64,000 nucleotides of DNA from G963665495 sp963665495 (GTDB taxonomy: Bacteria; Desulfobacterota; Desulfovibrionia; Desulfovibrionales; Desulfovibrionaceae): the NCBI GenBank assembly GCA_963665495.1, contig OY762289.1:4092001-4156000 (forward strand). Reading direction: 5' to 3'. Position 1 is the first letter of the stretch. The number at the start of each line of letters is the position of its first letter. A program made the position numbers and the translations under genes. Below, in pieces: positions 51,927 to 60,335 of the stretch. Below the pieces are notes generated by a model. That model worked only from the letters and a program-made list of their open reading frames with translations. It was not told the DNA's origin and did not search any database.

Positions 51927-53870
51927 TCAATTCCGCAGCCATGTTTCCACGAGCTGCTCCAGTTTCCGCCGGTCCGCCTCGCTGAAACTATCCGGATCAA
52001 AGCGCTGTTTGTAATGCAGCCGCAACACGGGCAGCAGTCCGGCCAGCCTGTTGGCGCGCAGCCACTGTTCCAGCGGCTGCCAGTCCGGACGCACCAGTCC
52101 GCGTTTGCGCAGCCTAGCTTCCACACGGGCAAAGGGCAGCTCCCGTCCTTCCCGTCCGTCCGGCGTACGGGGCCCCCGTCCGACGCGGCGGAATACCCGC
52201 CTGCCCTGCTGCCGGAATATGCGTACCAGCAGCACCAGGCCAATTCCCAGGGCCACAAGCACAAGCACCGTCTTGACCTTGCCGTCTTTTTCCAGCCAGC
52301 GCCAGCGCGCCAGCATGAATATGGCCTGGGCGCGAAAGTCCGCCACCCGTTGCCATAGCCCCGGCCTGCGGTATTCCAGCTCGCCCCAGTTGGGCGGCGT
52401 GGCGTCCAGCACATGCCAGGCCTCCCCCAGGTAATAAATGGCCCAGGCATGGCGATGGCGCTCGCGGACAAGATACATGCCCGAAGCCGGATCGTATTCC
52501 AGGAGCGCGTACCCTACGACATAGCGGGTAGGGATACCGACCTGCCGCAGCAGCATGGCCGCTGCGGTGGCGAAATACTCGCAATGCCCCCGGCGCGTAT
52601 TGAGCAGAAAGTCACTCAAGGGATCCGCGTTTTCCGTGCCGCGCGTCAGCTGCAAGGAATAGCTGAAGTTTTTCCAGATGTACTGCAACAGCCGCTCAGG
52701 TGCCCTCTCCGGAGCAGACGCATCCAGTCCTGCAGCTTGTGCGGTTGTTTCCAGAACGGCACGCAGCTTCGGCAGCACCACCAGATCCACCGGAGTGGGC
52801 GGCCCCTCGAGCACCGCATCCCGCAGATAACCGGCCTGGTAGGCGCACAGTCCGTCAGCCCGTTCAGCCTTAATGGCCCCCAGATTGTTCTGCAGCAGCT
52901 CTCTGGCCGGCAGGGCGGAGATTCGGGTGGTGCCGCCCGGCGCAGGAACCATGCCCAGGGTACGCGGAAAAAAGCGGTAGATCGTCACAAGGCTGTCCGT
53001 TCCCAGCTCCGGATGCAGCTCCCAGTCGCTCTTTTCCTTGTTGGCCGCCTGCACCACGCCGAAAAAGCCCGCGGCGGCATCCCACACCCGGCCGCGGTAA
53101 AAATTGTAGCTGGCTTCGCGCAGCAGTGGCGGCCTGCCCTGCCCGGGCTCCGTACGGACGCGCATCAGAATGTCGTCCGAGAGCTTGAGTTCTCCCATGC
53201 TGCCGATGGCTGTCTCGCGGTGGTAGGGATCCGAACCTCTTGCCCAGCCGCGCAACCGGGCCTGGAGCTGATCCAGATAGTCCTGCCCGAAATACCCGGC
53301 CAGACCGCAGAGCAGCAGCACCCCCAGCCAGCGCAACACAGAACCGCGTTTGGGACGTCCGGCGGACAGTGCCCAGGCCACCAGCCCGAATAGCACCGGA
53401 TAATACCAGTCATAACGCTGGTTGGCGCAGCCCGCGGCCAGCAGCACCAACCCCAGATAGGGAAACAGCAGATTGGCCCTGGCCGCCTTTGTGATACCCG
53501 CGTCGTACTGCTCGCAGCGCCGCGTCCCCAGCACAGGCACCAGGGCGAACAGCGCGAACTGATCCGTTTCCGCGCCGGCCTGCACCGCGGCCAGGGGGAA
53601 CAACAACATCGGACTCCACTGCATGACCAGCAGCGGCAGACGCGTATCATTGTCCAGAGGCGTGAAAAACAGATACACGATGGCGCCTGTGACACAGAGT
53701 ACGCACAAATCCGCGATGCGGTTCAAATCCTTATGCCGGATACGCAACCGCAAGCCGGACGGCCGGGCCAGAACAAGCACCAGAACCATCAGCAGCGCCT
53801 GGATCAGAAATCCCGTCAGCCAGCCCCAGAACAACAGGGCCGCAGCCAGACAGAACAGCGGCGGTTTCAT
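51927..53870 (-). CDS. transglutaminase-like membrane protein (TgpA family)
   Basis: 647 residues. Seven or so N-terminal helices precede a large soluble domain with the transglutaminase-like triad: Cys in RRGHCEYFATAAAMLL, His in ERHRHAWAIYYLG and Asp in VLDATPPNWG. A further helix (VKTVLVLVALGIGLVLLVRIF) and a charged C-terminal domain follow. GGAGGCC precedes ATG 53870. TgpA-type genes normally follow moxR and a DUF58 gene; here they are in that order and strand, with a foreign-looking gene between. Function: periplasmic protein modification or proteolysis linked to the envelope (inference). Confidence 0.88.
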   Translation of the reverse strand: MKPPLFCLAAALLFWGWLTGFLIQALLMVLVLVLARPSGLRLRIRHKDLNRIADLCVLCVTGAIVYLFFTPLDNDTRLPLLVMQWSPMLLFPLAAVQAGAETDQFALFALVPVLGTRRCEQYDAGITKAARANLLFPYLGLVLLAAGCANQRYDWYYPVLFGLVAWALSAGRPKRGSVLRWLGVLLLCGLAGYFGQDYLDQLQARLRGWARGSDPYHRETAIGSMGELKLSDDILMRVRTEPGQGRPPLLREASYNFYRGRVWDAAAGFFGVVQAANKEKSDWELHPELGTDSLVTIYRFFPRTLGMVPAPGGTTRISALPARELLQNNLGAIKAERADGLCAYQAGYLRDAVLEGPPTPVDLVVLPKLRAVLETTAQAAGLDASAPERAPERLLQYIWKNFSYSLQLTRGTENADPLSDFLLNTRRGHCEYFATAAAMLLRQVGIPTRYVVGYALLEYDPASGMYLVRERHRHAWAIYYLGEAWHVLDATPPNWGELEYRRPGLWQRVADFRAQAIFMLARWRWLEKDGKVKTVLVLVALGIGLVLLVRIFRQQGRRVFRRVGRGPRTPDGREGRELPFARVEARLRKRGLVRPDWQPLEQWLRANRLAGLLPVLRLHYKQRFDPDSFSEADRRKLEQLVETWLRN

Positions 53871-54105
53871 CCATCGGCCTCCGAAAACTTGAAAACTGCC
53901 TTTATATTAGCCTGCCATAGCATTCGCAGGCAACTATTGCCTGATAACACGTCTTGGGGGTACCCTTTGGCAGTGCCGCCTCAATCCATTTGCGGCGGCA
54001 TTTGAAGCCGCCGGACAGTACCCGGACGCCCCCTTTTTGACTGCTCTTTTTTTTGCCGTATTCACCCCTTCGTCCTGCAAGCTGTCCTGCACAAGGAGAC
54101 GACAC

Positions 54106-54573
54106 ATGCATACGCTCGATTGGCAAGTATCCTACTGGGATAGTGTTGCCGACAAAAAGACTTTCAGCCATACGATTCAAATGGACAGGTTCCGTGCCCT
54201 GGTCGGTCCGCAAGACAGAATTCTGGACTATGGCTGCGGCTACGGCAGAACCTGCGCGTTTTTACAGGACCACGGCTATACCGATGTCACCGGCGTTGAG
54301 ATTTCAAAGGAAATGATTCAACGCGGCAACAGGACTTACGAGGGGCTGCATTTGCTGCATCTGGAGGACCCCCGCCTGCCTTTTGCCGACAACCATTTCG
54401 CCGCCTGCACGCTGCTGGCCGTACTCACATGCGTTCCCACCGACACGGGGCAAAAAACAATGATCCACGAACTCCTGACCGGCTTCGAGATCCTCAATGA
54501 GGAAACCATCGATATCCTGACAATGAACGGCAACGACGCCAAGATATTCCAATTCATCGCGAAAAAGCCCTGA
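54106..54573 (+). CDS. SAM methyltransferase, internally shortened
   Basis: 155 residues. The start MHTLDWQVSYWDSVADKKTFSH and motif I ILDYGCGYGRTCAFL, plus VEISKEMIQRG and the segment around 'LEDPRLPFADNHFAACTLLAVLTCV', are normal for a class I methyltransferase. Then 'QKTMIHEL' runs directly into 'LTGFEILNEETIDILTMNGNDAKIFQFIAKKP'. Family members usually have about 50 extra residues here (the 'RPGGLLYISDF' strand and loop). This is an in-frame deletion and the enzyme may be inactive. It lies on the opposite strand between the DUF58 and transglutaminase genes. AAGGAG precedes ATG 54106. Confidence 0.75.
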   Translation: MHTLDWQVSYWDSVADKKTFSHTIQMDRFRALVGPQDRILDYGCGYGRTCAFLQDHGYTDVTGVEISKEMIQRGNRTYEGLHLLHLEDPRLPFADNHFAACTLLAVLTCVPTDTGQKTMIHELLTGFEILNEETIDILTMNGNDAKIFQFIAKKP

Positions 54574-54600
54574 ATGCCTGACGGATGGGCCTTGAAACTT

Positions 54601-56037
54601 TCAACCGGCGAACAGGCCGTTTGTCCGCAGCTGTTCCAGGTCCTCTTTGACCTGCCCCAGACGCAGGGGGTGAAATCCGGCGGGCCTGCCCTGCAAGGGA
54701 CCAGGATCCGGCAAGGGCGCGCGCGAGTCCAGCAGGACAAATACCAGCGGCTCCACTCCCGCTGCCAGCAGACCGCGTACCAGTTCACGCCTGTGCTCGT
54801 CCCAGGCCAGCAGGACGCAGATGCAGCCGCAGATACGCTCCGCGTGGCGCAACACCGTACGCTGCAGCAGCTCAAAGGGCTTGTCCAGACAGGGACTGAC
54901 CGCGGCCAGGGCCTCGAGCATTTGTCCGGACTGGGCCAGGCCGCGTCCGGCCGTGAACCTATGCGCCCGGTTGCCCACAAAAAGCAGATCCAGCAGGCTG
55001 TCTTCCTGGCGCTCCAGCACCACGAACGAGGCCGCCACGGACACGGCTTCCTCGAACAGCGTCGCGTCCCGGCTGCCGGGCAGACGTTCGGGGTCCGGAA
55101 AGGTGTCCAGCACCAGCGCGTGACGGGTGAAAAATTCGTCCTGATATTCCTTGACGATGGGCCTGCCCACCTTGGCCCAGCTGCGCCAGTGGATGTGCTT
55201 GGGCGGATCGCCCTTGCGATAGTCGCGCAGCGAAGCGAATTCGCCTGATTCGCCCGCATTGGCGCTTTGAGTCACGCCGCCGGGCTGATAACGCCGCCCG
55301 CCGGGCAGCTCCAGGGCAGCCAGTTCGTAGCGCCTGGGCAGCACCAGTAGCGTATCCTGCGCGCGTACTCCCGCGAACGCGTGAAACAAGCCCAGCGGAT
55401 CGGGCTGAGCCAGCTGCACGGGGCCGAACTCCAGCAACCCGCGCGTTGCACCCCGGACGTTCAAGCGTACGCGCGCGCTTTCCCCCGGCGCCAGCGGGCC
55501 GAAACGCGGTTCGTCGGCCTCGGGATCGGGCGTACGCTCCAGCAACCTGCGCCAGCGGGCCCGGACATGGCGATTAACGCGCCTGTGTTGATCCGGCTCA
55601 GATTCACCGGACATCTGGCACGTGTTGGCGCTAAACCGGGCCATACGCGGCGACTCCATAATCCGCAGTTCGCTCTCTTCCTGCTCCCCGCTGTTGCGGA
55701 CTTCCACCGTGTAAGCAAAGGCTTCGCCCGCCGTGACGTACTGCGGCAGCACGCGCCGTACCTCCAGAGACTTCCGGCGGCGGCCCATGAGCAGGCTGCC
55801 CGTAAAGGCCGCGGTCAGCATCACCAGCAGCAGGGTAAACAGCTGGTAATTCATGCTGGCGCGCGTATTGACCACAAACAGCAGAGTCATGCCGTAGCCG
55901 AACAGCACCAGCCGCCCCATGGTGGTGAACCGCCGCCAGGAACGCCGACCCGTCTGCAGAAAGGTTTCCAGCAACGGACCATAGCGCCTTGCGGCGAAAT
56001 CCATCAGATCGAGAAAAGGTTCGCGGAGGACGCGCAT
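54601..56037 (-). CDS. DUF58-domain protein of the MoxR-DUF58 envelope system
   Basis: 478 residues. Two helices near the N-terminus (FGYGMTLLFVVNTRAS and LFTLLLVMLTAAFTGSLLMGR) are followed by a beta-rich segment and the DUF58 signature GEFASLRDYRKGDPPKHIHWRSWAKVG. The vWA-like C-terminal part continues with ALVLDTFPDP. With MoxR it forms a widely conserved pair thought to help assemble or mature complexes in the cell envelope. ATG 56037 lies 7 bp after the moxR stop; the upstream frame extension is out of place. Confidence 0.9.
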   Translation of the reverse strand: MRVLREPFLDLMDFAARRYGPLLETFLQTGRRSWRRFTTMGRLVLFGYGMTLLFVVNTRASMNYQLFTLLLVMLTAAFTGSLLMGRRRKSLEVRRVLPQYVTAGEAFAYTVEVRNSGEQEESELRIMESPRMARFSANTCQMSGESEPDQHRRVNRHVRARWRRLLERTPDPEADEPRFGPLAPGESARVRLNVRGATRGLLEFGPVQLAQPDPLGLFHAFAGVRAQDTLLVLPRRYELAALELPGGRRYQPGGVTQSANAGESGEFASLRDYRKGDPPKHIHWRSWAKVGRPIVKEYQDEFFTRHALVLDTFPDPERLPGSRDATLFEEAVSVAASFVVLERQEDSLLDLLFVGNRAHRFTAGRGLAQSGQMLEALAAVSPCLDKPFELLQRTVLRHAERICGCICVLLAWDEHRRELVRGLLAAGVEPLVFVLLDSRAPLPDPGPLQGRPAGFHPLRLGQVKEDLEQLRTNGLFAG

Positions 56038-56044
56038 GGCAGGC

Positions 56045-57034
56045 TCAGGCGGGTATGGGGAGCGATTCGATGATCTCTTGCAGCAGCTGCTCCGCATCCT
56101 GGCCGGAAAAGCGGGCCTGCTGTTCGAGCCCCAACCGGTGGGCCAGGACAGGTACGGCCGCCTCCTGCACCGCGTCCGGAGTCACGAAGGCGTAGCCGTC
56201 CAGCAGAGCCAGGGCCTGGCTGACGCGCATCAGGGTAAGCGAAGCGCGCGGACTGGCTCCCAGGCGAACACCCGGAGCCTGGCGCGTGGCAGCGGCCAGC
56301 CGGACGATGTATTCCTTGATCTGCGTATCCACCCGAATGCCCTTGACGGCCTCGCGCAGCAGTAGCGCGTCCTGCAGTCCGGCGCAGGGGCGCAGGCTCT
56401 CCAGCGGGTGGCTGCTGGTCTGCTCGGTGAGAATGGCGATCTCCTCGGCCTCCGAAACATAGCCCAGGCCGAAGCATACGGCGAAACGGTCCAGCTGGGA
56501 TTCCGGCAGCGGATAGGTGCCGTGGAATTCCAGCGGGTTCTGCGTGGCCACCACGAAAAAAGGCTCGGGCAGCCGCATGCGCTTGCCGTCCAGGCTGACC
56601 TGAAATTCGGCCATGGCCTCCAGCAGCGCGGACTGGGTCCGGGGCGAAGCCCGGTTGATCTCGTCGCCCAGCAGAATATTGGCGAAGATGGGGCCTTCGT
56701 AGAACCGGAAGCGCCCTTCCCCCTGTTCGTAGACCGAAACCCCGAGAATGTCGGAAGGCAGCAAATCCGGAGTGAACTGGACGCGCTTGAAATCCGCCTT
56801 GAAAGACAGGGCCAGAGCCTTGGCCAGGGTGGTCTTGCCCGTACCGGGCACGTCTTCCAGCAACGCGTGCCCGCCCGCGCCGAAGGCCGCCAGCAAAAGC
56901 CGGATGGACCGGTCCTGCCCGCGCATCACCGTACGGATGTTGGCCACAATCCGCCCGGCAATGTCCAGGGCTTTTTCGTGGGTTATCTCGGGGGCTCTCT
57001 CGGGAGCCGGGACTGTGGAGTCTGATTCGGACAT
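56045..57034 (-). CDS. MoxR-family AAA+ ATPase
   Basis: 329 residues. Walker A LLEDVPGTGKTTLAKALA, Walker B NILLGDEINRASPRTQSALLEAM, sensor 1 VVATQNPLEFHGTYPLPESQLDRF and the C-terminal lid helices (PRASLTLMRVSQALALLDG) fit the MoxR branch of AAA+ proteins. It acts as a chaperone for cofactor insertion or complex assembly. GAGGTTGC precedes ATG 57034. First gene of moxR-DUF58-(transglutaminase). Confidence 0.93.
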   Translation of the reverse strand: MSESDSTVPAPERAPEITHEKALDIAGRIVANIRTVMRGQDRSIRLLLAAFGAGGHALLEDVPGTGKTTLAKALALSFKADFKRVQFTPDLLPSDILGVSVYEQGEGRFRFYEGPIFANILLGDEINRASPRTQSALLEAMAEFQVSLDGKRMRLPEPFFVVATQNPLEFHGTYPLPESQLDRFAVCFGLGYVSEAEEIAILTEQTSSHPLESLRPCAGLQDALLLREAVKGIRVDTQIKEYIVRLAAATRQAPGVRLGASPRASLTLMRVSQALALLDGYAFVTPDAVQEAAVPVLAHRLGLEQQARFSGQDAEQLLQEIIESLPIPA

Positions 57035-57081
57035 GCAACCTCGCTTTATTGCGACAAGTCATATTGAGTGAAGAGAATATC

Positions 57082-57137
57082 GAGGGGAAAACCTCTTGAA
57101 AGAGGTTTTCCCCTCGAGCTCCCCTTTCCAGAACTTT
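57082..57137. repeat. dispersed hairpin repeat, copy 1
   Basis: CGAGGGGAAAACCTCTT and its complement form a 17-bp stem with loop GA, followed by CTCCCCTTTCCAGAACTTTT. The same element occurs at 60222-60281. It may also end transcription of the leftward genes. Confidence 0.85.
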
Positions 57138-57250
57138 TTAGCAGGTATTATAGTACAGAAGTGACTGTGATTCAACGCGCTTCAGGATGTTTCAGAGCGG
57201 AGCCCGTTCAATCAAAGACCAGCCCTTTTTTGTTAAGCCTTTAGGTCAAC

Positions 57251-57478
57251 TCATTGATTAAGCCAGTTTTTTCCATACGCGGCTTCGGCCTCGGAAAGAT
57301 CGTACTGTTCCTTGCGCAGATTATCCGGCCCGAACTGTTCTTTCAATGACTTCGCCAGATGAGGCGCCAAAGGCAGCAGCTTCGCCAAACGTCTGGATTC
57401 TTCCTTGTCTCCCCGTTTGGTTGCCGCATTGATCTGCTGAATAATCTGAAGCTCTTCTTCGCGCGGAAACTTGGCCAT
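57251..57478 (-). CDS. small hypothetical protein upstream of moxR
   Basis: 75 residues, hydrophilic and largely helical (MAKFPREEELQIIQQINAATKRGDKEESRRLAKLLPLAPHL, then YDLSEAEAAYGKNWLNQ). ATG 57478 has AAGGAGG upstream; a longer frame lacks one. No family recognised. It lies between moxR and pspF on the same strand as both. Confidence 0.7.
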   Translation of the reverse strand: MAKFPREEELQIIQQINAATKRGDKEESRRLAKLLPLAPHLAKSLKEQFGPDNLRKEQYDLSEAEAAYGKNWLNQ

Positions 57479-57556
57479 GGCCGTCCCTCCTTGATGCAAT
57501 GCCTTAAAGCAAATTTCACATCAAACACATATATTCTACTTTCCTCCCAATGGCCA

Positions 57557-58594
57557 TTACACCCCTTTTCCAAGCTCCCCTTCATACTTGCGATACAAGC
57601 CTCTGAAGCGGTTGTAGCTGAGACCCAGGCGCTTGGCCGCGGCGCGCTGGTTGTGTCTGGACTCCTCCAGGGCCTGACGCAGGGCGCGGATGGTGTAGTC
57701 GCGCAGGGCCGCGTCCAGGTCGGCGGGGGCAGGTTGGGGCTGCGGACGTTCCGGTGCCGGAACTTGGTCCGTCAGCCGCCCGTTCTCATGTGAGTGCGGT
57801 TGCCAGGGCGAGGCGAAGGGATTCAGTTCGAGTGATTCAATTTCCTCCCCTTGCGTATGGAATACCGAACGTTCGACCGTGTTTTTGAGTTCGCGGATGT
57901 TGCCCGGCCAGGAGTAGGATACGAGCTGTTCCAGGGCATGCGGACCGAAATGGACCAGGCCGGACAGGCCCAGTTCCTGCGCCATACGCTGGGCGAAATG
58001 GTTGGCCAGGAGCTGGATGTCTTCGCCGCGCGCACGCAGCGGTGGCAGCGTGAGCACCAGAAAACTCAGGCGGTCCAGCAGGTCGGCCCGGAACTCGCCT
58101 TTGGCCGCCATGCCGGGCAGGTCCGCGTTGGTGGCCGCCACCACCCGGACATCCGTACGCAGCGTACGCGTACTGCCGATGCGCTCGAACACGCCGTACT
58201 CCACCGTACGCAGTATTTTCCCCTGGGCCTCCTGGGAGAGCTGCCCGAGTTCGTCCAGAAACAGGGTGCCCGTATCCGCTGCTTCGAAACGTCCGATGCG
58301 CCGGGCCACCGCCCCGGTAAACGCGCCGGTTTCGTGTCCGAAGAGTTCGGATTCAACCAGCTCCGGGGCAATGGCCGCACAGTTCAGCGCCACCCAGGGC
58401 CCTTGCCAGCGTTTGGAGAGGTAATGCAGCCGGGCCGCGGCCAGCTCCTTGCCCGTGCCCCGTTCGCCCACCAGCAACACCGGCCGGTCCACCTGCGCGG
58501 CCCGGGCCAGATGTTCGCTGAATTCCAGAAACGGTTCCGAGCTGCCCAGCGGTTCGATGTCCAGCGCATGGCGCGGAAGATTTTCCAGGGCCAC
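57557..58594 (-). CDS. pspF: PspF-type sigma-54 activator
   Basis: 345 residues. There is no N-terminal receiver or GAF domain, which is typical of PspF. Walker A VLLVGERGTGKELAA, the sigma-54-contacting GAFTGA (residues 92-97 or so), Walker B GTLFLDELGQL, R-fingers and a C-terminal Fis-type HTH (ESRHNQRAAAKRLGLSYNRFRGLYRKYEG). It turns on pspA from the divergent sigma-54 promoter; PspA in turn inhibits it by binding the AAA+ domain. GTG 58594 is preceded by AAGGAGG. It faces pspABC across about 200 bp that hold its palindromic binding site. Confidence 0.93.
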   Translation of the reverse strand: MALENLPRHALDIEPLGSSEPFLEFSEHLARAAQVDRPVLLVGERGTGKELAAARLHYLSKRWQGPWVALNCAAIAPELVESELFGHETGAFTGAVARRIGRFEAADTGTLFLDELGQLSQEAQGKILRTVEYGVFERIGSTRTLRTDVRVVAATNADLPGMAAKGEFRADLLDRLSFLVLTLPPLRARGEDIQLLANHFAQRMAQELGLSGLVHFGPHALEQLVSYSWPGNIRELKNTVERSVFHTQGEEIESLELNPFASPWQPHSHENGRLTDQVPAPERPQPQPAPADLDAALRDYTIRALRQALEESRHNQRAAAKRLGLSYNRFRGLYRKYEGELGKGV

Positions 58595-58645
58595 AGGCGC
58601 CTCCTTATTAGTAAAAATACATACTATTTGGTTATTTTCTAAAAT

Positions 58646-58668
58646 ATATGGTAAATTTTACCATATAC
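58646..58668. promoter_or_regulatory. palindromic enhancer, likely PspF binding site
   Basis: TATATGGTAAA and TTTACCATATA, perfect 11-bp arms around a central T. It is 62 bp upstream of the sigma-54 -24 box, an expected distance for an enhancer site, and close enough to pspF's start to allow autoregulation. Confidence 0.7.
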
Positions 58669-58729
58669 TTTGTATCCAGCCAAATTTACAACTCCTGCAA
58701 AAACAACAGGTTAAAAATTCATCTTTTTC

Positions 58730-58745
58730 TGGCACGCCATGTGCT
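58730..58745 (+). promoter_or_regulatory. sigma-54 promoter of pspA
   Basis: TGGCACG-CCAT-GTGCT has the GG and GC doublets of the -24/-12 consensus at the correct spacing; only the first base of TTGCW differs. It lies 45 bp before pspA's start. Confidence 0.8.
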
Positions 58746-58790
58746 TTTATTAGGCAAAATTGATCGCAACCACGCCAAAGGAGGCTTGTC

Positions 58791-59456
58791 ATGGGTATTT
58801 TCACACGTTTCAGAGATATCATCGGATCGAACATCAACGCCATGCTGGACAAGGCGGAAGATCCGGAAAAGATGGTCCGGTTAATGATCCGCGAGATGGA
58901 GGAAACCCTGGTGGAAATCAAGGCCTCCTGCGCGGGCACCATGGCGGACAGAAAAAAGGTCGAGCGCGAGCTGAATGACGTGCAGAAACACAGGGACACC
59001 TGGAAGGACCGCGCCGTGCTGGCCGTGGACAAAGGCCGCGAGGACCTGGCCAAGGAAGCCCTGGTGGAAAAACGACGTTGGGAAGAGCGCGTCGAGCAAC
59101 TGCAGGGCGAAGCCGGATATCTGGACGAGCTGGTCAAGCAGTCCCAGGAAGACATCATGCAGCTGGAAGAAAAGCTGAAAACCGCCCAGGAGCGGCAGCG
59201 GTTGCTGGTGCAGCGCCACATCCGCGCCACTTCCAAGAAAAAGGCCCAGCAGGACATCCGCAAGGCCGAGAGCAACGACGCCATTCTGCGCTTTGAGCAG
59301 TTCGAACAGCGTATCGAGCGGATGGAAGCCGAGGCCGAAATCATCAACCCGACCCGCAAGCCCAACCTGGCAGATGAATTCGCCCTGCTTGAAGGCGAGG
59401 ACGAGATCCAGCAGGAACTCGAAGCGCTTAAAAAGGAACGCGAAGCCGGCAAGTAA
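58791..59456 (+). CDS. pspA: phage shock protein A
   Basis: 221 residues of the PspA/IM30 coiled coil: MGIFTRFRDIIGSNINAMLDKAEDPEKMVRLMIREMEETL and heptad-rich helices throughout, to LADEFALLEGEDEIQQELEALK. It binds membranes under stress as an oligomer and, when free, represses PspF. ATG 58791 has GGAGG upstream. The gene is first after the sigma-54 promoter, with pspB 63 bp downstream. Confidence 0.95.
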   Translation: MGIFTRFRDIIGSNINAMLDKAEDPEKMVRLMIREMEETLVEIKASCAGTMADRKKVERELNDVQKHRDTWKDRAVLAVDKGREDLAKEALVEKRRWEERVEQLQGEAGYLDELVKQSQEDIMQLEEKLKTAQERQRLLVQRHIRATSKKKAQQDIRKAESNDAILRFEQFEQRIERMEAEAEIINPTRKPNLADEFALLEGEDEIQQELEALKKEREAGK

Positions 59457-59519
59457 TGCTTTGCAGCGCGTTCGTTGCGTGGCAGGATAAGGCGAAACTT
59501 TCATTCAGGAGGCTGATAT

Positions 59520-59816
59520 ATGTTTCATTTCATGGGAGCCGTCATGGGCGTGATGCTGATAGGCGTCCTTGTGCTCGCTTTGTTGGCCGTACTTGTCTTT
59601 AAAATGTTGCGGGGCGGCGGCTCGGGTCAGGACAGCGAAGAACGCGAAAGCGAAACGCGTATGATCCAGGAAATCTACAACAGCCTGAACCGGATGGAAG
59701 ACCGTATCGAAACGCTGGAAACCCTGCTTCTGGACAAGGAAGAGGCCCAGGAGGACAAACGGGAAAACGGCCGCGACAGCTACAAGGAGAGAGACGATGC
59801 GATGCGTACGGAATAA
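59520..59816 (+). CDS. pspB: phage shock protein B
   Basis: 98 residues. One N-terminal membrane helix (MGAVMGVMLIGVLVLALLAVLVFKML) and a helical cytoplasmic tail with a coiled coil (QEIYNSLNRMEDRIETLETLLLD), which fits PspB although it is somewhat longer than the usual 75 residues. AGGAGG precedes the ATG. With PspC it senses membrane stress and frees PspF from PspA. The pspC start lies inside its end (20-bp overlap). Confidence 0.88.
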   Translation: MFHFMGAVMGVMLIGVLVLALLAVLVFKMLRGGGSGQDSEERESETRMIQEIYNSLNRMEDRIETLETLLLDKEEAQEDKRENGRDSYKERDDAMRTE

Positions 59817-60195
59817 CTCCGACAGACGGGAACGCGGACTGTACCGCTCGCGCAAGGGCGTGATCCTGGGGGTCTGCCGCGGTTTGTCCGAATATTTTGA
59901 TCTGAACGTGTTCTGGGTCCGGGCATTCGCCGTGCTGCTGCTGCTGTTCACCGGACTCTGGCCCATGGCCGGGCTCTATCTGATCGGCGGACTGCTGATG
60001 AAGCCCGAACCCGTGGTGCCTTTCAAAAGCACGGCCGAACGCGAGTTCTACAATTCCTACACCGGCTCGCGCGGCATGGCCCTGCAGCGCTTGAAACGCA
60101 AATTCGACAACATGGATCGCCGCATCCGGCGGATGGAACATATCGTCACCAGCAAAGACTTTGACTGGGAACGCCGCTTTCAAAGCCGCGGCTGA
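59797..60195 (+). CDS. pspC: phage shock protein C
   Basis: 132 residues. The PspC domain starts ERGLYRSRKGVILGVCRGLSEYFDLNVFWVRAFAVLLLLFTGLWPMAGLYLIGGLLM, containing one to two helices. A charged C-terminal helix (AEREFYNSYTGSRGMALQRLKRKFDNMDRRIRRMEHIV) follows. It overlaps pspB by 20 bp, so the two are coupled. The longer C-terminus is common in PspC outside enterics. The protein spans the inner membrane and helps sense stress. Confidence 0.92.
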   Translation: MRCVRNNSDRRERGLYRSRKGVILGVCRGLSEYFDLNVFWVRAFAVLLLLFTGLWPMAGLYLIGGLLMKPEPVVPFKSTAEREFYNSYTGSRGMALQRLKRKFDNMDRRIRRMEHIVTSKDFDWERRFQSRG

Positions 60196-60221
60196 CGGCT
60201 CAGACAGTTCAAAAGATTTTA

Positions 60222-60281
60222 TGAGGGGAAAACCTCTTGAAAGAGGTTCTTCCCCTCAAACTCCCCTTTCCAGAACTTTTG
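60222..60281. repeat. dispersed hairpin repeat, copy 2
   Basis: TGAGGGGAAAACCTCTT and a nearly perfect complement, followed by CTCCCCTTTCCAGAACTTTT, identical in plan to the copy at 57082-57137 and in the same orientation. It follows pspC and may stop its transcript. Confidence 0.85.
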
Positions 60282-60335
60282 CCCGTGATTTTTAACATCT
60301 GAACAATACGCTTTTCCACACCCCAGAGGCAGCCT

